Shown: positions 24,369 to 33,864, numbered from the stretch's first letter. The stretch is 64,000 nucleotides of DNA from Pseudomonas sp. MM211 (GCF_020386635.1 NZ_CP081942.1:558001-622000); one strand, 5' to 3'. Numbers and translations are program-made. Notes: generated by a model from the sequence alone, not told the origin.

Positions 24369-24701
24369 ATGAATGGTTATCTCTATCTCGCTCTGGCCAT
24401 CGCTGCCGAGGTGGTTGCGACCACGTCCATGAAGGCCGTCGATGGCTTCAACAAACCGCTTCCGCTACTGCTGGTGATTGCGGGCTACAGCATTGCGTTC
24501 TGGATGCTGATTCTGGTGGTACGCACCATTCCGGTAGGCATCGCCTACGCCATATGGGCCGGCCTGGGTATCGTGCTGGTCAGCATCGCGGCGATGTTCG
24601 TCTATGACCAGAAACCGGACTTGCCCGCGGTACTGGGCATGGGCCTGATCGTCAGTGGTGTCGTGGTGATCCAACTGTTCTCCCGCGTCACCGGGCACTG
24701 A
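24369..24701 (+). CDS. emrE: Small multidrug resistance efflux protein (EmrE-type)
   Basis: Four-helix inner-membrane proton/cation antiporter of 110 residues that exports quaternary ammonium compounds and similar cations. The essential glutamate is E14 (LAIAAEVVATTSMKA), and the GYSIAFWMLILVVRTIPVGIAYAIWAGLG region matches the family. Very close in sequence type to PA4990. ATG at 24369 with AGGAG eight bases upstream; an in-frame TTG/ATG further up gives a worse start. Likely controlled by the divergent LysR protein. Confidence 0.93.
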   Translation: MNGYLYLALAIAAEVVATTSMKAVDGFNKPLPLLLVIAGYSIAFWMLILVVRTIPVGIAYAIWAGLGIVLVSIAAMFVYDQKPDLPAVLGMGLIVSGVVVIQLFSRVTGH

Positions 24702-24793
24702 GGTAGCCGCGAGCTCTCCAACGGTTTGCCGCTTGAAGCTTGCCACTCTCACCAAGGTTATACTGCGCATCTGTTTTCCCGAGAGGCGCCCGC

Positions 24794-25965
24794 ATGTCCC
24801 ACACTCTGAGCACAGACGTCCTGATCGTTGGCGGCGGTGTCGCCGGCTTATGGCTGAATGCGCGCCTGCGTGCCAAGGGCTACGCCACGCTGCTGCTGGA
24901 GCGGGAAAGCCTGGGGGGCGGTCAGAGCGTCAAGTCCCAGGGGATCATCCACGGCGGCGCTAAATATGCCCTGCATGGCGCCCTGAGCGGCGCCTCCGAA
25001 GCCATCGCCGACATGCCGCGGCGCTGGCGCGAAGCACTCGATGGCAGCGGTGAACTCGATCTGTCGGGCGTGCGTCTACTTTCCGATGCTCATTACCTGT
25101 GGTCGCCCGGCACCCTGGCGGGCAACCTCACCAGCTTCTTCGCCAGCAAGGCCGTGCGCGGCCGTGTCGATCAGGTCAAGGGCGAGCAGTTGCCGCCTGC
25201 GCTGCAGCATCCGAAATTCAAGGGCAAGGTCTATCGCCTGGCAGAACTGGTGGTAGACGTGCCTAGCCTGATCACACGCCTGGCCGATCTCGCCGGTGAC
25301 AGCCTGCTCGCCGCCGACGATATCCAACCGCTGCAAGAGAACGGGCAACTGGTTGGCCTATGCGTCGACGGCCGCGAGATTCGCGCCCAACGCATCGTGC
25401 TCAGCGCCGGTGGCGGCAATGCCGAGCTGTTGGCCAGCCTGCACGTCGCGCAGCCGAGCCAGCAACTGCGCCCCCTGCACATGGTGATGGTCAAGGGCCC
25501 AACCTTGAAACCGCTGTACGCCCATTGCCTGGGCGGCGGCCCCAAGCCGCGGATCACCGTTACCAGCCATCCAAGCGCCGATGGCGAATGGGTCTGGTAC
25601 CTCGGCGGTGACCTCGCCGAAGCCGATGGCGTAGCACGCGACGAAGCGGCGCAGATCGAGGCGGCGCGCAAAGAGCTCACGCAGTTGCTGCCCTGGGTCG
25701 ACTTGTCGGCAGCCCAGTGGGCCACCCTGCGGGTAGAACGTGCCGAGCCGGCACAAAGCGGTCTGGCGCGTCCGGACAACGCTTTTCTCAGCGACCAGGG
25801 TGCGCTGCTGGTCGGCTGGCCAACCAAACTGGCCCTGGCACCGGATTTCTCGACCGCGTGCTGGCCAATCTCGAACGCGATGGCATCCGCCCTGCCATTC
25901 ATCCCTCGCTGCCCGAGCTGCCGCGTCCAGCCATCGGCCGCACCGCCTGGGAGACCTCGTTTTGA
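24794..25965 (+). pseudogene. FAD-dependent oxidoreductase (PA4991-like), C-terminal frameshift
   Basis: DAO-like flavoprotein with an N-terminal dinucleotide fold (DVLIVGGGVAGLWLNARL) and the motif QSVKSQGIIHGGAKYAL. The frame is normal to APDF, then shifts near 25847-25851. The read frame runs on with unrelated residues to 25972, while the +1-offset frame gives the expected tail LDRVLANLERDGIRPAIHP and ends in AWETSF at 25965. One missing base (probably in TTTC|CTC) explains it. The rebuilt stop overlaps the next gene's TTG start by 4 bp, good evidence that 25965 is the ancestral end. Substrate unknown. Confidence 0.8.
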
Positions 25966-26798
25966 TTCGTAATCTGCACGGTCTGCACCGCCCGCTAGGC
26001 TCGACCGGCCTGATCGTTTCCCCTCTAGGCCTGGGCACGGTCAAGCTCGGCCGCGATCAGGGGGTCAAATACCCCAACGGTTTCACCATTCCCGATGATC
26101 AGCAGGCGCTCCAGCTACTTGGACTCGCCCGGGAGCTGGGCATCAATCTGCTCGATACGGCGCCCGCCTACGGCATCAGCGAACAGCGCCTCGGCCCGCT
26201 GCTGCGAGGCCAGCGCCAGGACTGGGTGATCGTCAGCAAGGTCGGCGAAGAATTCGACAACGGCCTGTCGCATTTCGACTTTTCCAGCGCCCATACCCGC
26301 CGCTCGGTGGAACGCAGCCTGAAACGTCTGGAAACGGACTACATCGACCTGGTGCTGGTGCATTCCAACGGCGATGACTTGTCCATTCTGCGCGACGAAG
26401 CCGTCTACGACACCCTTGCCGAACTCAAGCAGGCCGGACTTATCCGCGGCTTCGGCTTCTCCGGAAAAACCGTCGAGGGCGGCCTTCTGGCCCTCGAACG
26501 CGGCGACTGCGCGATGGTGACCTACAACCTCAGTGAGCAGCATGAGCGCCCGGTATTGGACTATGCTGCGAGTCACGCCAAAGGCATCCTGATCAAGAAA
26601 GCCCTGGCCAGCGGGCACGTTTGCCTGGAAAGCGGTGTCGATCCGGTTCGGGCAAGCTTCGAACTGATCTTCGCGCACCCCGGCGTCGGTAGCGCCATCG
26701 TCGGCACCATCAGTCCGCTGCACCTGGCGCACAACGTCGCCATGGCCGCTGATGTAATTGTGGGCACTAATAGCGGTAACAAAGGATCAGGAGAGTGA
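25962..26798 (+). CDS. Aldo/keto reductase family oxidoreductase
   Basis: NAD(P)H-dependent carbonyl reductase of 278 residues (PA4992-like). Family marks are GLGTVKLGRD, LDTAPAYGISEQRLG (with the catalytic D and Y), VSKVGEEF, the ETDYIDLVLVHSNG strand and GVGSAIVGTISPLHLAHNV near the end. Start set at TTG 25962, which overlaps the rebuilt stop of the preceding FAD gene (TTGA) and has GGGAG upstream. The two redox genes probably form one operon. Confidence 0.88.
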   Translation: MIRNLHGLHRPLGSTGLIVSPLGLGTVKLGRDQGVKYPNGFTIPDDQQALQLLGLARELGINLLDTAPAYGISEQRLGPLLRGQRQDWVIVSKVGEEFDNGLSHFDFSSAHTRRSVERSLKRLETDYIDLVLVHSNGDDLSILRDEAVYDTLAELKQAGLIRGFGFSGKTVEGGLLALERGDCAMVTYNLSEQHERPVLDYAASHAKGILIKKALASGHVCLESGVDPVRASFELIFAHPGVGSAIVGTISPLHLAHNVAMAADVIVGTNSGNKGSGE

Positions 26799-26867
26799 TG
26801 AACGGGTGTGCCTGACACACCCTTGACGCCGCTTATGCGGCCGACCCCGACGCAAGAAGGAGCCGAC

Positions 26868-27833
26868 ATGCCGCGCATCATTTCCCGAAAAGACCCTGCC
26901 ACCTTCAAGACGCTGCCCCTGTTCGTCGAGGCCTCGCCCGACGGCATCATCTATCAGAGCCTGGGCAGACCACTGAACTTCAGCGAAATGCTCGAACGCC
27001 GCAAGCCAGTCGAACTGAATGATAGTCAGCGCTTCGCGGTGGAATTGGCCAACCTTGGCGTCTCGGTACGCCTGACCCTGAACTGGCAAGGCCGCGAGTA
27101 CTGGGTGCTGGTGCGCCAGCGGCGTCTCGACCGTGGCGACGTCGTGCTCAAGTTGATCTCCGGCTACGTACCGGCCCATGAACTCAACTTGCCATTGATG
27201 ACGGCCATCCAGGAAGTCGCCGAAGAGTGCTTGCTGGAGACCAGCGAAGGCTGGCTCCACGGCCGCTTTGGCGACACCTGGCTGCCAGCACCTTACGAGG
27301 GCACCCTCAAGTACCGCGACGGCGTGCACTTCCGGCTCAGCCCACTCTCTGGTGCGGCGCGCCCCGTGCAGTGCGGCAACCTGACATTGCTGGAGCGCCC
27401 GCGCGCCTACGTGCACGTACCAACAGCCTCGTTGCAGTTGGTCTACGACTTGCGCCTGGACCTGCCCAAGGAAGCCAAACAGCCCAGCCTGCTGCACGTT
27501 GACGAGCACCTGGAGAACGGCAAGCTGATCGCCCGCCTGGATCACGCCCGCCCGGATCTCTATCTGATTCCTCTGCAACAAGGCCGCCCGACGGCGGAAC
27601 TGATGACCCTGCGCCAGGGCCAACTGGTACCTGCCAATACCCGTGGTTTGTGGCTAGCCGAGAGCTTCGCCGCCCAAGATGGCTGGCTGGTACGCGATGA
27701 GCGCATTCGCTGGAAGGACTGGCTGGCGCTGCAAAACATCATGCCCAAGGCCCACAAGTCCGGCCCAGGCACTATCCGCGCGGGCACCGTACAGGCGCCC
27801 CGAGTACGCCTGGATACTGCAGCCGCTGTTTGA
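26868..27833 (+). CDS. Conserved Pseudomonas protein (often labelled metal ABC transporter ATPase)
   Basis: 321-residue cytoplasmic protein conserved among Pseudomonas next to hldE. Similar proteins are often named metal ABC transporter ATPase, but no Walker A, signature or Walker B motif is present, so that name looks wrong. Blocks such as VSVRLTLNWQGREYWVLVRQRR and AIQEVAEECLLET read as a compact soluble domain; the EVAEE piece is only loosely Nudix-like. ATG at 26868 with AGAAGGAG upstream. Function unknown. Confidence 0.75.
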   Translation: MPRIISRKDPATFKTLPLFVEASPDGIIYQSLGRPLNFSEMLERRKPVELNDSQRFAVELANLGVSVRLTLNWQGREYWVLVRQRRLDRGDVVLKLISGYVPAHELNLPLMTAIQEVAEECLLETSEGWLHGRFGDTWLPAPYEGTLKYRDGVHFRLSPLSGAARPVQCGNLTLLERPRAYVHVPTASLQLVYDLRLDLPKEAKQPSLLHVDEHLENGKLIARLDHARPDLYLIPLQQGRPTAELMTLRQGQLVPANTRGLWLAESFAAQDGWLVRDERIRWKDWLALQNIMPKAHKSGPGTIRAGTVQAPRVRLDTAAAV

Positions 27834-27890
27834 CAGCAGACACGTTGGCCAGGCGCCGCTTAGGCCAACAATGGAATAAAGGATACAAAG

Positions 27891-27918
27891 CGAAACCCCG
27901 CCGAATGGCGGGGTTTCG
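27891..27918. terminator. Bidirectional stem-loop terminator
   Basis: A perfect 12-bp stem (CGAAACCCCGCC / GGCGGGGTTTCG, loop GAAT) lies between the convergent stops of the conserved hypothetical gene and hldE. The GGGGTTTCG side resembles a factor-independent terminator in both directions, although the T-run is short. Confidence 0.8.
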
Positions 27919-27923
27919 TGTAC

Positions 27924-29345
27924 TCAGCGACTGCGAATCTTCTCGACGATGGCGGTAGTCGAGCTGTTCTCGACCAACCCCAGGACCCGAACCTCGCCAC
28001 CGTAGGCCTGCACGATGTCGGCACCGACCACCTGATCAATGCCGTAGTCACCGCCCTTGACCAGCACATCCGGCTGCACCTGTTTGAGCAGGCGCTCGGG
28101 GGTGTCTTCGCTGAAACTCACTACCCAGTCCACGGCGCCGAGACCGGCCAGCACCGCCATGCGGCGATCCACAGCGTTGATCGGCCGGCCTGGCCCCTTG
28201 AGGCGGCTGACCGATGCGTCGTCATTGATCGCCACCACCAGACGATCGCCCTGGGCGCGTGCCTGCTCGAGGTAGGTCACATGGCCGGCATGGAGGATGT
28301 CGAAGCAGCCATTGGTGAACACGATCTTCTCGCCATGGGCGCGAGCGTCTTCAGTCGCCAGCAGCAGTTGTTCCAGGCTCAGCACGCCGCGTTCGGATCC
28401 TTCCTCACGCTGCACCGCACGACGCAGCTCGGGCGTACTGATTGCCGCCGTACCCAGCTTGCCGACGACGATCCCGGCAGCGAGGTTGGCCAATGCAACG
28501 GCCTGGGGCAAATCCTCACCCGCAGCAATGGATGCCGCCAGTGTCGAGATCACCGTATCCCCAGCCCCGGTTACATCGAACACCTCGCGGGCGCGCGCTG
28601 GCAGGTGCAGTGGCGCATGGTCAGGGCGCAGCAGGGTCATGCCATGTTCACCCCGGGTCACCAGCAGCGCGCCCAGATCGAGCTCACGCATCAAGCGGGC
28701 GCCACGGCTGACGAGCTCTGCTTCGTCCTCACAACGGCCGACGATCAACTCGAACTCGCTGAGGTTCGGGGTAATCAGGCTAGCGCCGCGATAGATGGAG
28801 AAGTCCTTGCCTTTCGGGTCGGCCAACACCGGAATACCACGCGTCCGAGCAGCCTGAATCAGCACCTGATGGTTCTGCAGGGCACCTTTGCCATAGTCGG
28901 ACAGCACCAGCACCTTGACCTGATCCAGCAACTGCTCGACCTGTCGCGCCAAAGCATCGGCATCAGTGTGGAAGGGCTCCTCGAAATCCATGCGCAGCAA
29001 CTGCTGATGACGACTCATCACCCGCAGCTTGACGATGGTCGGCTGACTCTCGATGCGCTGGAAATAGGTTTTCACGCCAATGGCTTCGAGACTCTGACGC
29101 AGGCTTTCCGCCGCCTCGTCTTCGCCGGTGACACCCACCAGCACCGCAGGCGCGCCCAATGCAGCGATATTCAGCGCAACGTTGGCCGCACCGCCCGGTC
29201 GATCCTCGATCTGCTCGACCTTGACCACCGGCACCGGGGCCTCAGGCGAAATACGCGAGGTAGCGCCGTGCCAATAACGATCAAGCATGACATCACCCAC
29301 CACGAGAACGGGGGCCTGATCGAAACGGGGCATGGATAACTTCAT
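27924..29345 (-). CDS. hldE: Bifunctional heptose-7-phosphate kinase / heptose-1-phosphate adenylyltransferase HldE
   Basis: Supplies ADP-heptose for the LPS inner core. 473 residues: an N-terminal ribokinase-like kinase domain (about 1-320, with RPGGAANVALN and the anion-hole motif DVTGAGDTV) and a C-terminal nucleotidyltransferase (from about 342, FTNGCFDILHAGHV). ATG at 29345 with GGAG upstream; the open frame above it does not look coding. Probably the last gene of a mig-14 - dnpA - hldE transcript. Confidence 0.97.
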   Translation of the reverse strand: MKLSMPRFDQAPVLVVGDVMLDRYWHGATSRISPEAPVPVVKVEQIEDRPGGAANVALNIAALGAPAVLVGVTGEDEAAESLRQSLEAIGVKTYFQRIESQPTIVKLRVMSRHQQLLRMDFEEPFHTDADALARQVEQLLDQVKVLVLSDYGKGALQNHQVLIQAARTRGIPVLADPKGKDFSIYRGASLITPNLSEFELIVGRCEDEAELVSRGARLMRELDLGALLVTRGEHGMTLLRPDHAPLHLPARAREVFDVTGAGDTVISTLAASIAAGEDLPQAVALANLAAGIVVGKLGTAAISTPELRRAVQREEGSERGVLSLEQLLLATEDARAHGEKIVFTNGCFDILHAGHVTYLEQARAQGDRLVVAINDDASVSRLKGPGRPINAVDRRMAVLAGLGAVDWVVSFSEDTPERLLKQVQPDVLVKGGDYGIDQVVGADIVQAYGGEVRVLGLVENSSTTAIVEKIRSR

Positions 29346-29430
29346 GCGGAAACTCCGGAAATGCAAAATCGTCGCGGAGAATAGCACATTGACCCTTTGC
29401 CACCCTGCGACAAGCCTGCGATGGTGAGGC

Positions 29431-30852
29431 TCAGCGATCGAGCGGTCGCACCCAGAAAAGTTCGTGCCGGCGTACCGCCTTGCGGAAGAACTCGTCTTCA
29501 CCTGCCTGAGGCCAGCGGCGCGCCGCCAGGCACCATTGAATGAAGCGGCGCAAACGCTTCTTGAAGGGTAGCGGCGTTTGCAGATCGTGCTGCATCGCAA
29601 GCGCCTGGCTCTTGTCTACCAGCTCCTGATCACCGAGCAGCGGGCTCCACAGCTTGTCGGCAGGCAACGGTTCGATACAGGGCGGCAGTGCTATACCATT
29701 GCCGGCAGGGCCCATGGGCCAACGATCATTATCGGCGAGATGATTGGCGTAAAGCAGCTGCACATCCGGTCGCCATCCGCTGATTTCGATGGCCTGATGC
29801 AACACCCTGCTTGACTGAATATGGTCGGGGTGTGGATCCAACTGCGGATGAGGCAACACCACAACCTCGGGCCGAAAATGCTGCAGCAGAGCAGCCATAT
29901 CAGCCACCAGATTGCTCCAAGTAGGAGATCCATCTGCGTCGCCGGGCAGCTTGAATGGGTTAAAGCGCCGCACGCTACGGATGTCCGAATCACCCGATTC
30001 CAATGACACGAAAGGCATGCTGGGCTCGCCCTCCATCTTCGTCAGCTGCATACAGTAATAGCCCAACTGCACACAATGGCTGGGAGGCACGCCCCCCCAC
30101 ATAGGCACGGCGTGGCTGCTCCAGCTGCGCAGACGGCCCTTCAGACGCGCAGCAGCCGTATCACTCAGCCCAAGACGCCGATAGAACTTCGCCTCGATCT
30201 CACCCTGAGTCAGCGTCACGATAGAGGCTTCGATACTCCGGCTGTAAAGGCCAAATGCAGCCAGTTCGGCATCATCGGCATGCGGCGCAATGACCATCAC
30301 TCGACGACTGGCGTAATCGGAGTTGCTGAAACAATGCAGAGTGGCCTCGCTGGACAGCCTGCAGAAACGGCCGCGCAACTTCAGTCGACCATCGCGAAGC
30401 GCTGGTAAGCAACCGGACAGATTGACGAACCGCAAACCGTTGACGCCCCTTTCGAAGTCCTGACGATCAAGATGCGCCCCCTCTCCGATCAGCACATTCG
30501 GATCCAGCCAGCGGCCCAGCCAGCTACTGCGAACGTGCACGGCCAGCATCAGAGTTTCGGCACTGTCAGGCAATGGGGTGTTGGCAGGCGAAACACTACC
30601 GTCGCGTCCGATCCGCACCGACCTGCTCAGGCTGTCGGCCGGGAAATCATAGCGATAGTCGTCTTTGGGCGAATAAAACAGATGGTCGGAAAACCAGGCC
30701 TCATGAGCGATCCAGGCCAGCAAAAGAACGACCGGCGCTGTTCCCCACGAGCCGAACCAGTCCAGGGCCACTAACATTGGCAAGGCCACGACCATGAGAA
30801 TGCGCTTGTTGCGCCGATGCCGGCGTAACAACTGTTGCTTGCGTGCTTCCAT
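29431..30852 (-). CDS. dnpA: PIG-L family de-N-acetylase DnpA-like, LPS locus
   Basis: Predicted inner-membrane-anchored deacetylase of 473 residues. The N terminus has a hydrophobic anchor (ILMVVALPMLVALDWFGSW...). The metal-site motif of the PIG-L superfamily is present as APHADDAELA, with the partner HPDHIQSS later. PA5002/DnpA of P. aeruginosa belongs to this type and has been linked to fluoroquinolone tolerance; its substrate, possibly a core sugar, is unproven. It sits between mig-14 and hldE on the same strand. Confidence 0.85.
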   Translation of the reverse strand: MEARKQQLLRRHRRNKRILMVVALPMLVALDWFGSWGTAPVVLLLAWIAHEAWFSDHLFYSPKDDYRYDFPADSLSRSVRIGRDGSVSPANTPLPDSAETLMLAVHVRSSWLGRWLDPNVLIGEGAHLDRQDFERGVNGLRFVNLSGCLPALRDGRLKLRGRFCRLSSEATLHCFSNSDYASRRVMVIAPHADDAELAAFGLYSRSIEASIVTLTQGEIEAKFYRRLGLSDTAAARLKGRLRSWSSHAVPMWGGVPPSHCVQLGYYCMQLTKMEGEPSMPFVSLESGDSDIRSVRRFNPFKLPGDADGSPTWSNLVADMAALLQHFRPEVVVLPHPQLDPHPDHIQSSRVLHQAIEISGWRPDVQLLYANHLADNDRWPMGPAGNGIALPPCIEPLPADKLWSPLLGDQELVDKSQALAMQHDLQTPLPFKKRLRRFIQWCLAARRWPQAGEDEFFRKAVRRHELFWVRPLDR

Positions 30853-30856
30853 TCAC

Positions 30857-31753
30857 TTACACCCGAAAAACGGATTGGCGATTACACCAACGATCCTTGT
30901 ATTCAACATCGGCACGGCCGAACGAGTAACGTAACGCTTTTCCCTTCGAGCGAGCCTCTTCCCAAGCAGTTTGCGTGTTGATGAAGCTGAGTACACTGCC
31001 CGGGCTGAAATCACGGGAAGCGGGGTCGACGCCGCCATTGATGTATTCGATGCTGATCCAGTCTGGCGATTCGACCCTGTACAGAATCTGAACAGCAATG
31101 GGCTTGCCATCGAGCTGCAGATAGCTTCCCCACAGAAAGTCCCTCAGCGCCCCGAATACCTCGGCAAGGTGCCCTTTACCGGGTACCCCAAAGCCCCAAC
31201 GGCTCTCGAACAACTCGGTATAGATGGCGGCCAGCTCATCTGCAGACAACTGCGAAACCGGCACTATTTTCCCGCCAGCGTCCTCTAGCATCCTTAACTC
31301 GCGGCGCTGATTGTAACGAAACTTCTTGCTGTATTCCTCAGGCTCGCGTGCGATCGCCAGTTCTTCGGACTGCTTGCACAGCGTCGAGATGCTGCCTTGA
31401 TGCAGAGCTGAAACGTAGCGCATGCGGTGCCGCACAGGCGCCATTGCCCCCTTGGCAATTGGCAGAATCACCTCAGCATTACCAAGGTCGAACAGATCAC
31501 GCTGCCCGTTGCGCTTGAGCACATCGCGTGACAAGGCCAGACGCCCCCCCCATACGGGAACGGCAGCCTGCAGCTCACCATCCAGGGGCCAGCCGAGGTA
31601 GCGCACAGAAATATTAGCCAGGCCTGAAAGGCGCTCAACAACTTCAGGGTGGGTCGCTACGCTGCCGCCTAAACGCAACCAGGTTTGACGGTACAACTCA
31701 GCGCTGATCGAACGCCAGCCACGTTCGCGCCAGCGCTGCAACGGATTGAACAT
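30857..31753 (-). CDS. mig-14: Mig-14 family protein
   Basis: 298-residue protein of the Mig-14 family, linked in Salmonella and P. aeruginosa to resistance to cationic antimicrobial peptides. The fold is related to GNAT/FemAB-type acyl transferases; the block FRYNQRRELRMLEDAGG and FSPGSVLSFINTQTAWEEA are characteristic. ATG at 31753 with AGGA six bases upstream. It is followed within 4 bp by dnpA, so co-transcription is likely. Confidence 0.85.
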   Translation of the reverse strand: MFNPLQRWRERGWRSISAELYRQTWLRLGGSVATHPEVVERLSGLANISVRYLGWPLDGELQAAVPVWGGRLALSRDVLKRNGQRDLFDLGNAEVILPIAKGAMAPVRHRMRYVSALHQGSISTLCKQSEELAIAREPEEYSKKFRYNQRRELRMLEDAGGKIVPVSQLSADELAAIYTELFESRWGFGVPGKGHLAEVFGALRDFLWGSYLQLDGKPIAVQILYRVESPDWISIEYINGGVDPASRDFSPGSVLSFINTQTAWEEARSKGKALRYSFGRADVEYKDRWCNRQSVFRV

Positions 31754-31941
31754 CAGGCATCCTGCTCCGAAGTGGTGTTATTGAATAGCGCGGCACACGA
31801 TTCGTGCACTAGCCTGTCGAAGATGTTGGCCAGCAGGTTATTACTTGTACCTGAGGAAGACAGCTGGATAGTTTCAAAAGGAAGATATTCACACACGAGT
31901 GTAGCGGCAAAAAAAGCCGGAAATATTAGCACAGCATCCAC
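31753..31941 (-). CDS. Possible 62-codon ORF coupled to mig-14
   Basis: A short frame that ends exactly at the mig-14 start (stop and start share a base, TGATG), an arrangement typical of coupled genes. The product would begin with a hydrophobic stretch (VLIFPAFFAATLV) and contain no known motif. Its GTG start has no visible Shine-Dalgarno and the region is AT-rich, so this may be chance or a leader peptide. Weakly supported. Confidence 0.22.
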   Translation of the reverse strand: MDAVLIFPAFFAATLVCEYLPFETIQLSSSGTSNNLLANIFDRLVHESCAALFNNTTSEQDA

Positions 31942-31979
31942 TCGCAGCAGTGCTGTGATGCATTAAGATAGCGCCTTTT

Positions 31980-33187
31980 TTGTCGACACACTGGAACCCC
32001 CTAGTGCAGTTATCGAGTTCACAATCGAGTCCCATACGTTCCCAGATACATGATTTCATCGCTGGCCGCTGGCTCGTCTTTGGCTATCTGGTTTTGCTCA
32101 CCGGTTTGTTCTGGGTAAATGACGGCAGCCATTACACAAAATTTTATTACGCATTGTTCGCAGCCCCGGCCCTACTCGGCCTTGTACTGATGCCTGGGCA
32201 GATCAGGCCCATCATCCGTGAGCCTGTTCTATTGAGTTTCCTGGCTCTGAGCGCCTGGTTGCTAATCAGCATGAGCTGACCCGGGCCGAAGACGACTTCG
32301 GCAGCCTGGCCAAACGGCCTCTTTATGTGCTCATGCTGTTCGCCGGTTGCGCCTTGATAGCTCTCAAAAGCGAAGCCCTGCTTTTGAAAACGTTGCGGAT
32401 CGGTGCTGGCTTGGGCGCACTGGCGGCTCTCATCAATTTCGCTTGGTTCCTGCAGCACGCAGCACCAGGTGAGCGCCTGATCGGTACTGGAGCCTTGCGC
32501 AATCCCTTGCTGACATCCCATGTGCTGGGTTTTCTATGCACTTACTGGGTGGCCGCATGGCTATCACGCAGTGAGCGCCATGACTGGTTGCCGATCCTCA
32601 TGATACTGCCACTCCTGGCAGCACTGCTCGCCACCGGCTCGAGAACTCCGTTGATGGGCCTGGCCTTGACCAGCGCCTGGATGCTGCTGGTGAACGGAAA
32701 ACGCGCGATGCTTCTGGTAGGCGCCTTGTTTGCCGTGGCAGGCGCCTTATACCTGGCATGTCCGGAGATACTTCTCCAGCGCGGCATGTCATATCGCCCG
32801 GAACTCTGGGGCGATGCGGTACGTCAGGCGGCTCAGCACCTCTGGCTTGGCGCGGGCTATGAGAGCAAATTCATATTCGACATTCCCGGAATTGGCTACC
32901 CACTGCATGATCCCCACAATGTAGAGCTCGCCGTGCTTCTCGAGCTGGGGTTGATCGGCCTTGGCCTGTGGGCTGTCATGTATGCATGCGCACTTCTACG
33001 CTGCTTGCGGCTTCGTGCGCAACCACACTTCCAGATCGCATCGGCACTATTGGTCTACGGGCTGTGCGCCGGGCTGACCGAAGGCGGCAATTATCTCTCG
33101 CGCCCCAACGAGAGCTGGTTCCTGATCTGGATACCACTGGCGCTGCTATGCGCTCTTTCCATTCGGCATAGGCAGTCGCAAGCATGA
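31980..33187 (+). pseudogene. waaL: O-antigen ligase WaaL, frameshifted
   Basis: Inner-membrane ligase that joins O-antigen to lipid A-core on the periplasmic side (Wzy_C/O-antigen ligase family, about 400 residues when rebuilt). From the TTG at 31980 the frame runs to LLISMS and stops at 32279. The next frame continues with TRAEDDFGSLAKRPLYVLMLF through the membrane helices to 33187. Adding one G in AGCTG|ACCC (about 32275-32278) turns the TGA into TGG and rejoins the two parts. The late HDPHNVELAVLLELG motif carries the conserved histidine region. If real, the cell would make rough LPS. The stop overlaps the next gene (ATGA). Confidence 0.85.
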
Positions 33188-33864
33188 AGCGTATCGAATC
33201 CGCACAGCTAGACAGACTGCTCAAGGACGCCAGAACCATTGAAGAGGACGGCCTGGGCATAAAGGTCGCTCAACTCAAGGAGGGCGACTTCCTTAAGCTG
33301 TACCGACGCAAGCGACTGCTGTCTTCCGATCTGTGGGATCTGCCTGCGCAACGGTTTGCAGACAATGCAAACGGCCTGTTAGGCCTGGGTATCACCGCAC
33401 CGAAAGTCTTGGATGTGCTGATGATCAGCGAGCGGCGCCTGAGCGCAGTACGCTATCAGCCATTGCCCGGCGACACGCTGCGCAATCACCTGCGCAAGTC
33501 AGATGCCGCGACACGCTCTCGGAACGTGATGCGCTTCGGAACCTTTCTTGGTGAACTGCACCAGTCCGGCGTGTACTTTCGCTCGCTGCACCTGGGAAAT
33601 GTACTGCTGCTGCCAGATGACAGCTTCGGCCTGATCGACCTGTCGGACATGAAACTCGAGCGCAATGCGTTGGCCCCCTGGAAGCGCCGGCGCAATTTGC
33701 AGCACATCCTGAGATACCCAGAAGATATCGGGTGGCTGACCGAGCAGCATCGTGAGGACTGGGTGGCCGGCTACGGCAAGAGCGTCAGTGCTCGTAGCGC
33801 CGAGCGCTTTGCCCGTGACCTGAAAAAATGGCTCACAGCCACAACGTCAAATGCGGTGAGATAA
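33184..33864 (+). CDS. LPS-core kinase-like protein (PA4998-like) lacking the catalytic Asp
   Basis: 226-residue protein kinase-like fold of the InaA/RfaY group, often called toluene tolerance protein in Pseudomonas. The catalytic loop reads YFRSLHLGNVLL: the usual Asp is S134, while N139 and the metal-binding D152 (LIDLSD) remain. This suggests a pseudokinase or an unusual mechanism; the same FRSLHLGN reading is recalled from relatives, so it is probably not a local mutation. ATG overlaps the waaL stop by 4 bp, so the two are translationally coupled. Confidence 0.78.
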   Translation: MKRIESAQLDRLLKDARTIEEDGLGIKVAQLKEGDFLKLYRRKRLLSSDLWDLPAQRFADNANGLLGLGITAPKVLDVLMISERRLSAVRYQPLPGDTLRNHLRKSDAATRSRNVMRFGTFLGELHQSGVYFRSLHLGNVLLLPDDSFGLIDLSDMKLERNALAPWKRRRNLQHILRYPEDIGWLTEQHREDWVAGYGKSVSARSAERFARDLKKWLTATTSNAVR

